A program made the position numbers and the translations under genes. DNA of 64,000 nt, from positions 62,001 to 126,000 of the forward strand of contig PDHQ01000025.1 in assembly GCA_003339415.1 (NCBI GenBank), read 5' to 3'. The notes below the pieces were generated by a model that saw nothing but the letters and a program-made list of their open reading frames with translations, did not search any database and was not told the DNA's origin. Positions 39,313 to 50,533 of the stretch are shown piece by piece. Each line of letters opens with the position of its first letter. Position 1 is the stretch's first letter. The DNA is from Ophiocordyceps camponoti-saundersi (nom. inval.). Lineage: Eukaryota; Ascomycota; Sordariomycetes; Hypocreales; Ophiocordycipitaceae.

Positions 39313-41199
39313 ATGACGGAACGCGCGCGACCTAGGCCTAAGCTGCCTGTGCAGCAGCTCGTTATCCTGGGTGAGGAGGCTCGTTTCATCTGATACGGGG
39401 GGGAGGAATATACGTGTTAACTCCGTGCCGCAGTCGTCGCTCGACTCGCCGAACCACTGGCTTATACCTCCATTTATCCGTATCTGCCGGAGATGATCAG
39501 CGACTTTGGAATCCCTCAGGCTGACATTGCGCGCTGGGCCGGCCTCACCACTGCCGTCTTTGCCGTTAGCCAGGGTTTGGCTGCCGTTCCTTGGGGCCGA
39601 GCGTCGGATCGGTACGGGAGGAAGCCCATCGTTTTGTTTGGTCTCGTCAGCACCATGATCTGCTTCCTCATCTGGGGTATTTCCACTAGCTTGCCCATGG
39701 CTATGGCTGCTCGCGCCGTGCAGGGCGCCGGCAGTGGCAATGGTAGGTTTGAATCGCATGAACTTGCGACGCGAGCTTCGGAATACGCCGCTGACAACAC
39801 GCCGCAGTCGCCATCATCAGAACCATCGTGGCCGAGATCGTCCCCGCAAAGGAGCTTCAGCCGAGAGCCTTCTCCATCATGCCGATAATATGGTCTATCG
39901 GCTCTGTCGTTGGGCCGGCATTCGGCGGCTTGCTCGCCCAACCGGCAAGGAAGTATCCTGAATGGTTCGGCCAGATGGATCTCTTCCGCAACTACCCCTA
40001 TCTTTTACCGAACCTCATTGCCACCATCTTCTTCCTCTTCTCTGCAACCACAACCTTTCTCTTTCTTGAGGTATAAGAGTCCCATCCTTTATCCCCCCTT
40101 TCCGTCGTACAGACATTCTAACTAGGCGATAAGGAATCCCTATCCTCAAAGCGAGGTCAACCAGACGTCGGCCTCTCTCTCGGCCGACGTCTAAGCCGCC
40201 TCTTCTTCAAATCCGGACATAAAGTTGTGGCTGACACCGAGGCGTCGTCAACGCGAGACACCAGCCAACAAGTCCCGTCGCAGAAACTGACACCCTCGGA
40301 GCCGCCACCAGGGATGAAAGAGGCCTTTACTCGGCAGACGGTCATCAGTGTTATCGCTTATACCTTTACGTCGATGCACTCGGTAGCCTTTGATCAGAAC
40401 ATTACCGTCTTTCTCAACTATCCTGTTATAGAGCACACACCCGAGAACACGCAGCTTCCCTTCATCTTCAATGGCGGCTTCGGCCTCCAGTCTGACAAGA
40501 TTGGCCTCATCTTCGCCATCTACGGCACCACCTGCGGCCTCATCCAATTCTTCCTATATCCGTCCTTGTGCAGACGCTTCGGCGTCTTGAAGTGCTGGCA
40601 ATTCTGCTGTGCGTTGTCCATCTTCACCCTCTTTTCCTTCCTCCAAAGTCAGACAATGACAGGAAAACGAAATCCGGCTGATTCTCTAATGTCAAGCAAT
40701 CACAATGCCATTCATCTACTTCATCGCCCCCTACGCCTCCCTCTTCCCAACTCACCAAAGTCGCATGGTAGCCATCGTCGCCATGCTGATGCTAAAAGGC
40801 ATAATCGGCATCATCGCCTTCCCCTGCATAACAATCCTCTTCACCAACTCGTGCACCTCCACGCGCATCCTCGGCACCGTCAACGGCTTCGCTACAGCTT
40901 TCAGCGGTTTCGCCCGCGCCCTCGGCCCCGCTTCCACCGGCTTCGTCTTCACCTGGGGCGTTAAGCATGGTTGTATCGCTGCCGCGTACTACTATCTCGC
41001 CTTGGTCGCTGCTATCGGCGCCATACCGGGTTTCATGGTCGAGGATGGAGACGGTCCGGCTGAGCCCCAGCCTGAGTATGAGTCTACTGCCGTCGACGAC
41101 GAGGACCCCTCTGATGATACTCCCTTGCTGGCTTCTGCGAACTCGCAGAGCTACGGCACGCCTCAAGGCCGTCACAGGTCTGGTCGCCAACCTTCTTGA
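39313..41199 (+). CDS. MFS transporter (multidrug/ZIFL-like)
   Basis: Major facilitator superfamily transporter; the substrate is unknown. Exons are 39313–39370, 39434–39742, 39808–40070, 40134–40608 and 40697–41199, giving 535 residues. The signature motif A (WGRASDRYGRKP) follows TM2. The pattern of 12 TM segments splits into two halves around a cytosolic loop (ESLSSKRGQPDVGLSLGRR and after). The second half begins near VISVIAYTFTSMHSVAF. Introns 3 and 4 both use AAG acceptors, but they are the only ones that keep phase and restore family sequence (FLFLE|ESLSSKRG and WQFC|SITMPFIYF). The C-terminus is acidic and cytosolic. Homologues in fungi are annotated as YCR023C-like or zinc-induced-facilitator-like proteins. 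Confidence 0.87.
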
Positions 41200-41544
41200 G
41201 TCTTCCTTATTGCTGCATTGGCATTTATCCCTGGATTTTTTTCCCTTCGTGTTATTTTGGACACATAAAGGCGGTGCATGTGTGGCGTTGGGATACCATA
41301 TCTTTGTCTCTATCTCGCGAGTCAGCACATCATGATGAGATGCAGTAAAGCCACCATGCAATCTACGTGTTACGCATCGTCTATAGCTAATGAATTCTTT
41401 TACTCTTTGCCCAGATGTCGCTCCTATACCTCTAAACAAAAGGATCCTGTCCGATATATAAGAGAAACTCCCCGTCCCAGGTGCCATAACCCTGCGCTAC
41501 TCGTCCGCAACCCCCATAAACCCCAATGACGAAGAACGCCTCAC
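41200..41544. other. Convergent spacer
   Basis: 345 bp between the MFS gene (plus) and the SprT-like gene (minus). Only 3' UTR-like sequence is seen. Confidence 0.6.
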
Positions 41545-42906
41545 TCAGTAAACGTATGGTGAGCCCGTAGTGTAAGGGTCGCGGGCACCAAAATTCTCTT
41601 TCTCGCACCACTGCCATTCGCCCTGGCCGCCGGGCTGCGAATACGCGGCCTCGTGGATGTGATGGTGATGATGGTGATGGTGATGGTGGTGGTGGTGATG
41701 ATGGTGGCGATCGAGGTCGTGATGTGCATGCGGCCAATCACGTGAATCAGAATGGTTAAGGCTAGGGCAGACACGAGAGCAGTTATCGTCGTCGCCTTCA
41801 CCTAGCCGGTCCACCGAGGGCGGGAAATAGGAAGGCTGATGGTGGTGGTGGTGGTGTTGGTGGTAGTGCTGGTGTGGGGGCCGAGACGGAAAGGCTTCGT
41901 CGTCGACGTCTTCCTCATCCTCGGCGCCACGGAATCGTTCCAGATCGGCTTCCATGTCTGTCAGCCTAAGATAGTCCTTTCCTGCCCAATCGTCGATGAT
42001 GGCGGCGATCTGACGGAATCCCTGAGTGTGGCCGCCATCATGGCTTGCCTTTAGGCCGCAAGTGACGAACATGAAGCTATGTATCATCTCGTGTAGAAAC
42101 GTGGAGATGAGGAGGCGACGGTTATACTTTGTATCTCGTAGTATCGGCGAAGACAGCACGATGAGCGTCTCCCAACCTCCTAGTCGGGCGCATCGTCGCA
42201 GGGCCGTGGTGCCGACGATGTGGCTCTCGTACTGGCCGCAGGCTGGATGGCTCCAATCCCAGGCAACGCGACAGGCCAAACGACTGGCGAAGAAGAGCTC
42301 ATTGGAAGCGGAGAAGATGCTGCATAGCGCGTCGTTGTCGAGGGGGAAATCAGCGGCGCGCGACTTTGGCGTGATGAGCGCCCGTAGGATCCTCTCTGAT
42401 TGTGAATCCGGACAGCGGCGTCGAAAGGCTGTTAGGTGGGCGTGGACGAGATGGGCGGCTTCGAGATCGGAGAGGACACGACCTGTAGCGATGTCGTCGT
42501 TGTCGTCGAGCGCGAGCGAAGAGAGGGCGTCGTGAGGAGATGATATGGAGAGGCCGGACTGGGTGCGCTCCATGGCGAAGCGAGGAGGCGCCGAGGCTGA
42601 TCCGTTGCCATGACCGAAGCCCGGTGGCGCTTCAATCTGCGAGAGGAGACGGGGTTCAGGAGATGGCGAAGGCGAAGGCGTCTCTCCCTCTCTGATGACG
42701 AGGAATGCGAGGAGGCCATCTGTCGTTGTCGTCGTCGTCGTCGTCCTTGTCGTTCCCCATGGTGCCACCCTCCTCCCACGCTTCTGCATATAGTAGCGCC
42801 CGCCAGGAGGTGAAGCCGTCATGTTCGAGTTGCCGCCATCGTCGAAACGTCGAGCATCGTCGTCGTCGATGGGAGTGGAACCGCCTCCGAGCACCCAAAA
42901 CGCCAT
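41545..42906 (-). CDS. SprT-like zinc metalloprotease domain protein with His-rich tail
   Basis: A single-exon protein of 453 residues. Residues about 150–310 form a SprT-like domain. The zinc site is HEMIH at 272–276 with a third ligand His293 in SHDGGHTQGF, and the upstream motif ASNELFFASRL is also typical. SprT-like proteins (SPRTN/Wss1 relatives) are proteases acting on DNA–protein crosslinks in the nucleus, so a genome-maintenance role is plausible. The N-terminus is disordered with a poly-Thr run (53–62). The C-terminal 120 residues are exceptionally His-rich: PPHQHYHQHHHHHHQPSYF and, further on, a run of 16 His, encoded by mixed CAC/CAT codons. No SHP, PIP or zinc-finger UBZ motif is seen. 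Confidence 0.8.
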   Translation of the reverse strand: MAFWVLGGGSTPIDDDDARRFDDGGNSNMTASPPGGRYYMQKRGRRVAPWGTTRTTTTTTTTDGLLAFLVIREGETPSPSPSPEPRLLSQIEAPPGFGHGNGSASAPPRFAMERTQSGLSISSPHDALSSLALDDNDDIATGRVLSDLEAAHLVHAHLTAFRRRCPDSQSERILRALITPKSRAADFPLDNDALCSIFSASNELFFASRLACRVAWDWSHPACGQYESHIVGTTALRRCARLGGWETLIVLSSPILRDTKYNRRLLISTFLHEMIHSFMFVTCGLKASHDGGHTQGFRQIAAIIDDWAGKDYLRLTDMEADLERFRGAEDEEDVDDEAFPSRPPHQHYHQHHHHHHQPSYFPPSVDRLGEGDDDNCSRVCPSLNHSDSRDWPHAHHDLDRHHHHHHHHHHHHHHHHIHEAAYSQPGGQGEWQWCEKENFGARDPYTTGSPYVY

Positions 42907-44132
42907 GGGACCATTCCCCAGGCGTCCGATGAGACGCTGATGAATCTCAGGTCACTCTTTCAGAAGTAGATTTCTTTCCTTATCTGATCGGATATTTTTT
43001 TTCTTCTTGCTTCTTTTTTTATAGGTTCTTCTTCTAGAGAAGAAAAGGAAGAAATGGAAAGATTCGAGAAGTCGATGAGAGAAGAGGGAACTGTGAGAGG
43101 GGGGGGAGGGCAGAGCGGGAGAGCGGGAGAGCCCGTCGGAGCGGGGCGGGGGAGGGGCCGAGGAATGGTGGTGGGGTCGAGCGAATAGACGTTGCTTCAA
43201 AAGCCGGAGATAATCTCGGTACTGAGCGAAGACGATGAGTCTGTAGTGGAAGAAGCTATGTGCAAACATGTCTTTAGCAGTCATTTCAACAAGGTGACAA
43301 GAGACGATGGTGTCAGGAGGGGAGAAGCTTGAAGGGGAAGCCGGAAACTTACATACGTAGAAGACGAAGAAGAGAAGCAGCAAGTAGAAAACAACAACAG
43401 AAGACGATATAGAAAAGGTAAGCTTTCTACCAAGAAAACAACAATAAGCTCGTCCTCAATCACCATCAAAGAAGAGAAAGAAGAAGAAAAAGAGACCTAA
43501 ATCCATGCCCTGCTCGTGACCAAGCCTCGGCAATCAGCCGCAGTGCCCAATCGACCGGGAGAGGGGTGTCTGCCACCGCCGTCTCCGCCACCCGCTGGTT
43601 GGCTACGAGACAAAGAGAAGCCACCCCGCCGCCGCGAGCCGTCCGAGACAGGGGGGGATGAGAAGAAAAGAGAGGTCTTCGGATAGGTAGGGGGATATAT
43701 CAGATTCAGAGCCTGTATAGCAACATCGGCAGTTTGCCGTCCAATGCTTTTCGCTCTTTGCCTTGTGACTTTTTCTGGATCCGTCATCGTCATATGTATG
43801 CATATATGCATCTATACATATATTTATAAATGCAATGATACTGCAAAGAAATATCCCGACTTGTCTGTCCCTCGTCGTTTCTTACTCGGCCCCTTTTTCG
43901 TCACTTTTTGCTACCCGAGCCTACCCTGCACATCTTCCTTCGACCTCAACGACGACAGCCATCCAATTCTCCGCCCAAGGAAGCTCTAGAAGCAGAGATA
44001 TTGCGCTTATTCATCGTCATTCGACAAGACACGCCGTTCAGATGGTCGTTGGCTATCAAGTCCTACCTATACTTTTCCCTCCCTTCCTTCTCGTCCTCCT
44101 CTTATACCCCATCTCCCCTTTCGCCTCTCTCC
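42907..44132. other. Intergenic region
   Basis: 1.2 kb holding the SprT-like promoter and the 3' side of the F-box gene. GA-rich on the plus strand near 43020–43130 and 43340–43500. A short AT palindrome cluster (CATATGTATGCATATATGCA) lies at 43791–43810. No coding sequence is recognised. Confidence 0.55.
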
Positions 44133-46063
44133 CTAGTACCTGGCACCCATCCCCATCCCCAGGTTGCCCGTGTACCTAACCTCGTCCGCCTGGCAGTTCA
44201 GCGCCTGCCGCATCCGCTCCACGTACGCTCGCCGTCTCATCTCCTCCTCCTGCTCCGCTACCGACGACTCCTCCGGCGTCGGACCGTAGTCGAACCGCGG
44301 CCCGGCCGTAAATGTCACCATGCCCAGCTTCTCCCCCGTCCAGAAGAGTATGTTGTCGTCGTTGGGCCGCTGTGGTCCTTGCTTCGGTCGTGTCGACAGG
44401 ATTTTGCGTGCCAGATCGTCCGACGCCGGCATCGACGCAAAGAGCGACCCCTCCTCCTCAGAGTCGCTGTGGCCGATCCTCAAGCGCCGGCATTCCGTCG
44501 ACCCGTCCCTTTCGAACCACTTGAGCAGCCCGGTGCCGTCCGAGAAGACTAATTTGGTGCCGTGGTTGATGATGGATAGGATCGTCGCCGACGCTGCCGT
44601 CTGCCGGTTCTTCATGGCCGAGTTTTGCAGCATTCCGTGTCCTGCCGAGTCGTCGGCCGTGTTGAGACCATACATCTCGAGCGAGCCCTTGGTGTTGTAA
44701 CCACCGCCCGCGATCAGCGTTTGTCCCGTCATCTCCGTCTTGATTTGCGCCACGCTGAGTTCCGCCTGCCGTCGTAACTCGGTGTCAAGAGCGGAGAAAG
44801 AGCCCGGGAGGCTCGTCAGACTCTTGATCAGCGCCCCAGAGTAGATGGACCCGGCGATGGACGGGAACTTGCGCCGGTCATAGTGCAGGATATTGGAGAA
44901 GCGCCCGGCCACATAAATGTCATCCGATGCCTGGTCCGGCGCGCCTTGCCGGGGGAGATGAAGGATGCTGATGGGTGTCGGCTGGGATAGGGGAGCATAT
45001 GGTGGCAGCGGATTCGGGTCGAAAATGGCTTTGAACGTATGCGCCACACCCTCGAGAGGACCATCGAGACGTTCCGCCATGTCGTGTCCAGCCCTTGTCC
45101 TGGCGCGAAAATCGTGTAGGTGGATTCCCAGCGACGTGCCCACCGTTAAAGGGACGCCATCATGGACGGCCGAGAGGGCGGTGATGGACCATTCAAACCC
45201 AGTCCGGTTCACAACGTCGAGACGGTTCAGATCGACTTCGATAAGGTCTGTAATCCAGCGTCAGGGGGGGGCCCTCATCCTTTATCTCTTTAAAGAAAAA
45301 AGACACTCACGGCTCTGAACGGCGAAAAAGGCCCGGTGACCGCTGTCACTGACGCTGACGCATTCTATCACGTCGGAATCGACCCTCCTGGATCGTCGAG
45401 CATTCTGTCCTTCGATGAATAGCTTGCCGGGACGGCTTCTGGCGACGATGCTGCCCTGCCTCGCTCGATTTCCGTTGACGTCCCAAAGACAGATGGATCC
45501 GTCTTCCAGCGGGGATACGGCGAGCATGGTGCCGAGACCGTCCCGTCCGTCATGAGGGCTGTAAAGCGCAACGCCGCGAGCCTCCATCACAGTCTCGAGG
45601 CCTCCATCGTATTTCCTAGGCGTCTGCAGCCAGTTGACGGTGGCGGGTCCGTGGCGCTGTATGTATTCATCGTACCACGAGACCCTCTCACCCGGATAGA
45701 CGGGGTCCCAGTTCGCCCTGTCCTGCCGCCGCCGCCAGCTGGGACTCGCGTCCGAGCTCAGCAAGTCGGCGGGTTTCTTGACGAGGGCGCGGCGGTTCTG
45801 CAACGACCGATACCACGACGAGTCCTGGAAGCAGAATTGTTTCCATAGCTTTTCGTCGAGACAGAGCTTGCGAAGCTTGCGCGAAACGAACTGTAGACGA
45901 GTAATGTGGCAGGGATCGAGATCTGCACGTCGGAAAGAACGTTAGAAGCCGAGCAGGTGGATGAAGGGGGGTAGTACTTGGGTAATGGCTCACAGCGTAG
46001 TATCTGAAGGAGGATCTCGTCCGGCAGCTCGTCCCACGGCAAGGGTCTGCGACTAGTCGCCAT
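44133..46063 (-). CDS. F-box protein with WD40-like C-terminal region
   Basis: Likely substrate adaptor of an SCF ubiquitin ligase. Exons on the minus strand are 46063–45994, 45922–45311 and 45247–44133, giving 598 residues. The F-box lies at about residues 8–52 and is split by intron 1: LPWDELPDEILLQILR|YLDPCHITRLQFVSRKLRKL…LWKQFC. The remainder contains beta-rich WD-like segments (TMLAVSPLEDGSICLWDVNG, SISDSGHRAFFAVQ-like, DDIYVAGRFSNILHYDRRKF, HGTKLVFSDGTGLLKWFERDG), so a propeller is likely although repeats are degenerate. The C-terminus has an Arg/Glu helix (EQEEEMRRRAYVERMRQALN). Substrate unknown. Confidence 0.85.
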
Positions 46064-47225
46064 GGCGATGGCAGGCTTCGGTGGGTGGTGTAAAGATGAG
46101 GAGTATGCCGTGCTCGAAGGAGAGATTCATAGTAAGAGAGGGGGGGTAGACGGGAGACGGCCTGCCATGAGCGCCGGGACGCTAGACCCCGTGAGGAGTC
46201 AGGTCTAGGCAGCTGTTAAAGACGGTTTAGCGAGGGGCGCCTCCGCGGATGGGCCGGATCGGCAGGGGTCGAGTGAGGGCAGACGACTAGTGAGTACAGC
46301 CGCTGTAGCAACTGTTAGGCTTGGGGGGCTTTCAGGGCGTTTAGGCTAGCCGGGTGTACCTTGGCGTCTGCTTCTCTGCACGAGACCGAGGCTGCATGCG
46401 GACCAGGCCGCGTCTTTTTTTTTGGTACTACGGCGAACTGCCTTTAGAGTGGTTGCCTGCCTAGGCATGTACGAGCGGACGATGGAATCACAGGATGAAT
46501 GAATGCCTACTGGTTACCGACCTTGACCTTGAGACTATTCACAGTCTTCTTCGTCTCCTAGATGAAGTCAGTTCTAGGCTACAGCTCTATTTATCGCCTC
46601 CCGCCTTCTGTGTGAGAGCACGTGCCTTGAAGATGGCCGCTAGATTCATCCCCTTTTCCTCGACCTGGTACCTGATCACTGCATTTGTGCGTAAAGATAC
46701 ATGTGCCCCCAAAGCCTCTACTACCAAGACAGCTTCACAGCTTCTCCAACCCCGCCTCCCTCCTAGTGTTTTTTCCTTCCATCTCCATCCACACCCTGCC
46801 CTCTCATCTCTTCATCCCTCTTCACCGCACACACCGCCATCGTTGTTCATCATGACCCTAGCATCATTCTCATCCCCTACTGACGCCTAGCCCCTATCTG
46901 ATCCTCGTCTATCGTCCGGGTCACAACGATCGTTGACGGCCAAAACGAAAATCCTCGTCGAGAGCCTTCAACTTTCGTGAATCCAGCCTTTTCTAGTGTC
47001 GAGGGTTCTTGAGCTTTCTACCGCTCCACGCTTCCACCCTCCCCCTGTCTCTCGACTTCAGACATCTCCTGTTGCCTCTTCTCGCCCGCGCGCGAAACAT
47101 TTCCACCCAGAAAAGGCATGAGGACGCCCGTTTTGACTTACTCGTCGAAACTTCGCAGAAAGTTGCTCATTTTTTCGCCTCTCTCTTCAGACAAAATCAA
47201 AGCTTCGTGAACCATCTCGGCAACC
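46064..47225. other. Divergent intergenic region
   Basis: 1.16 kb between the F-box gene (minus) and the TM-protein gene (plus). The right third is a pyrimidine-rich leader. The frame at 46495–46890 encodes low-complexity Ser/Pro/Leu and is rejected as a gene. Confidence 0.55.
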
Positions 47226-49548
47226 ATGAAGCCTTCGTTAGATGAAGAAGTAAGTCGGCCTTCTCCACCCGACTCATGTCTTAGCGATCGCTCAAGCCGT
47301 AGTTAGTCTCCTCCATTCCTGTTTTCTTTTCCCCGGCCTGGAGAGGCAAGAAACCTCGCTATGAACCCTGGCCGGCCCAAGCAAGCCGCCGAGCTGGATG
47401 AGGCAGACCTTGGAGACGGCATCAAGCAGCAGCATGATGATGACAAGGAGTGGGAGACTGAAGCAGAAGATGACTATCGCCCCTTTTCTTTCGAAATGGC
47501 GACTGACATCGACAACTGCGCTCGGCCTGCTGGCCAGGTCTCTCGTCGTCTTGGCAGCTTGGCTCGTCCGGTCCATTTGAGTCCTCCCATTGCCCTTGTC
47601 GCAAACAACGTTAGACGCAGTGAGGAACAGAACAGCTCCAGCATCTACAGCGACGCAAGCAAGGGTGAACAACACGCCATCGACCAGCCACCTGGTCGTC
47701 TTTACTGCCCCCCTCAGGAGCAGAATGATCCTCAGCAGCTTCGCTCCGCTGCTTTGTGGCCGCAGAGGAGTACGTCTGGCGGAGGCGAGACGGCTTGGTC
47801 CAAGACCTCGAGCAGCATCAGCATGGAACGTTTCAAGTTCGATCGGGGCATGTACTCGCTCTTGACGTCTCCCATCGACCGAGAGGTTAGCAAGATGCTC
47901 GACTACGCGAGGATAAGCACCGAAACGCTAATCACCGTCATCGAGCAGCCGCCCATGGAAATCAAAGCCGGCCCAGAGCTGAGCACCATTGACCCTAACG
48001 TGACTTTTTACAACCCCGCAGCAATTCAGTCAGCTTAGAAAGTTGACAATTCTGTAAAGGTTCCAGTCATTAGGGGTAATTACACGTCCGCCGGTGGGCC
48101 TGTCCAGTCTTCTGTCCCGACCAAAGACAGCTTAGACACCGACGGAGACTGGCAGACGGTTACGACTGAGCGACCCAACGAGCCTATCCGGGAGATAGAG
48201 TTGAGCTTTGGAAAGGGGGCCGGCAGCAGCCTTGCTGACGTGTCCGACACGTCTGCGGACGACGTGCGCAATGCTCAGTTGGACGACCTCTCTGCAAAGG
48301 CCGGCTACCTAACGCAATCGACTCTCGACGATTTTGGTCTTGGTCAGGCAAGGCAGTGCAATTACCATGCGGCGCCTCGAGTCAACGCGGGCCACCCGAG
48401 CCATGCCTTCCAGATGCCCCAGGTGCCCACCCGCGCCGCTGAAGCCGCTCGTTGCTTTTCGGACCCGTTTCGTCAAGATTTTGTGTCTCCGAGGCGCGAG
48501 AGGCCTGACACCGCGTTCGATATGGCCGGGTTGGGCTACAGCTACGACAGCTTGGACTCGGAGCCGACAGAGACTGGTAGAAAGGGGCTGCAATACTCCC
48601 TCACCAGGAACAACATGAGCCAAGATCCTCCGAAGCTCCCATCTGTCATGTTTGACAGACAGTCAAATTGGCCCTCTTTCAGGCAATCGGCCGGCCACGG
48701 CGGCGAAGGCCTCGGTTCACGCGACACGTCACGATTGCCGTTTCCTCTGATCAGCCTTCCGGAGGCAGCCAGGCTGCAATCGTTTCGCCGAGAGCGAGGC
48801 GAGGAGGACCACACGGATCCTCCCGGCTTTTTCGCCGCCAAGGTGCGATCGGCCAGGTCGGCTACGATCAGCACCATGTCTACGGTCGCCAGTCCGATCA
48901 CGCCTCTCTCTGCCTATGTGGATTGGCAAGCGAACATGTCGCCCAGAGGTCATCGGAAGGCGCCGGCCGCATGCCCAGGCTACGGCCTTTCCAAGCAGCC
49001 TTACTGTATGTTTTCGCAAAGGTTTTGCCTCTTGTTGAGTCTAACACGAAGCAGCACCCAGGCCTCTTCTCTTGGGCAGCCCGAAACGAAAGACGGGTCG
49101 TAAGCTTTTCGGAGAAGACGTCAGCGACAGCTCGTCGATTATCGAGGCCAGGATTCTGAGACTCCGTGGCTTCGCGATGAGTGCAAGGGAGATACAGGCA
49201 GGCATCGGGCACGAGAGCACGGAGCTGTCCGAGATCGAACTCATGGAAAGGGGCAGAGGAAGAGTCTTACACGGCGGGATTGCCGGGAAAACGAGCCTGT
49301 CACTGAAACTACTGTTCTGGGGCATCAGGCTCACCACCGTGGTTTTCCCTCTGGTGGGCATTCTAGCTCTTTGCGGGCATTTCGATTCGACCATCTCTTG
49401 GTACTCCCGCGGCCAGCGACATTCGCTCTTGACGAGACAGCGATTTGTTCTGAAGCGCCAGCTGCTGGTGGAGTTGGTCGTGTACGCAATCGTGATCACG
49501 GCCCTCGTGGTCTATTACTCTCATCACGGCCAGCGCAGCGACGTCTGA
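47226..49548 (+). pseudogene. Two-TM C-terminal membrane protein gene interrupted by an in-frame TAG
   Basis: Probable exons are 47226–47249 (MKPSLDEE), 47346–49005 and 49055–49548. The reading frame is continuous through exon 2 except for one TAG at 48036–48038, in …FYNPAAIQSA-stop-KVDNSVKVPV…; the same frame carries on after it for over 300 codons with coding character. Without the stop the protein would be about 725 residues: disordered and Ser-rich for the first 600, with an ERFKFDRG…RISTETLITVIEQPP segment that looks conserved. It ends in two TM helices (about KLLFWGIRLTTVVFPLVGILAL and LLVELVVYAIVITALVVYY). The function is unknown to me. The TAG could be a nonsense allele, an assembly error, or removed by an intron I could not place; a 39-nt candidate (GTGACT…TTAG) seems too short. 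It is annotated as broken, though it may be expressed. Confidence 0.6.
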
Positions 49549-50533
49549 TGGAGGCCGAGGTGAGGTGGCAAGCAGTGAGCCTGGCCCGGGTTTGCATATC
49601 TTTCCAACTTGTACACTATTTAGTATTGATCTGCCACACGCAAGCTTTGTATCTAGGGCAGAAGCGGGAGGAGGTCGGTAGATGTTGATAGCCTCAATGA
49701 TGATGATGACTACCTAGGCACGATGGTTTAGGGGGGGAGTGTCTTGACCTGGCTTCGTCATTGTGTCGTTGAATGGTTTGGTAGGTAAATGATTTTCATT
49801 GCAGAGGAACGGGTTCTTGCCCGGGTAGGTACATAGTTGAGGTCTTTGACGAGGTAGACTGGTTAGTAGCAGGTGTTCTGCCTTTGTAGATGTTGGCTTC
49901 CCTTGAGTAATAGCGGCAACACCGTGCTATGCATAATCTACGACAAGACACATCTAGGGGTGGACGAAGACGTATGTATCCGTAGACGGTTTTTGTTTCA
50001 ACATGATTCGAGGTGATGACTTTCGAGTTTCAACATACTTACATACATACGTACCAGTATATTTTACTCTGCTAGATGACTATCATGCTGTTGTGGTTGT
50101 GGTTGTCTGAAAATGCCGACGGCCGCCGCCAAATGGACGGGGTCCAATGGACGATCCAATGGACGGCCGAATGGGACTGGACAGCTGCCAAGCTGGTGTC
50201 TCCACTCTGCTCCGTGACACGTGACACAACCCACAGGCGAGGCGGGGGATGAATTATGAATTATAAGAGTATGAATAAGCCAAATTTCGATTGTGCTTGT
50301 GCTTGTGCTTGTGCTGATGAGGGCAGGATTTTTTTTCTTCTACCCACCCCCCCTCTCCTCTCGAGTGCCGGAGAGAAGCAAAAAAAAACAGACTGCATCA
50401 AAAGGCAGAGAGGAGAAAGATTTTCCTTGAGGAAAAGACAAGTCTCTACAAAATCTTCTCGTCCTTTTTAACCCTTCTCTGTTACTCATTCTTCCCTTCC
50501 TACCTTGATCATCGCCATCGTCCCAGCTCAAGC
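49549..50533. other. Intergenic region with SSB promoter
   Basis: Includes the 3' end of the TM-protein gene and the promoter of the Hsp70 gene. A cluster of CCAAT-type repeats lies at 50129–50164, and GTGACACGTGACAC at about 50213–50226. From 50330 on it is a leader. No extra gene is recognised. Confidence 0.6.
50129..50164 (+). promoter_or_regulatory. Triplicated CCAAT-like element upstream of SSB
   Basis: Three near-tandem copies of a C(C)AA(A)TGGACG unit; two carry exact CCAAT (50144 and 50156) and the first reads CCAAATGGACG. They lie about 370–400 bp upstream of the SSB start. CCAAT is the target of the HAP/CBC complex in fungi. Function here is inferred. Confidence 0.45.

Noticed and set aside
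46495..46890. 131-residue frame upstream of the TM-protein gene
   Set aside because: Low-complexity Ser/Pro/Leu sequence in a pyrimidine-rich leader; no recognisable protein.
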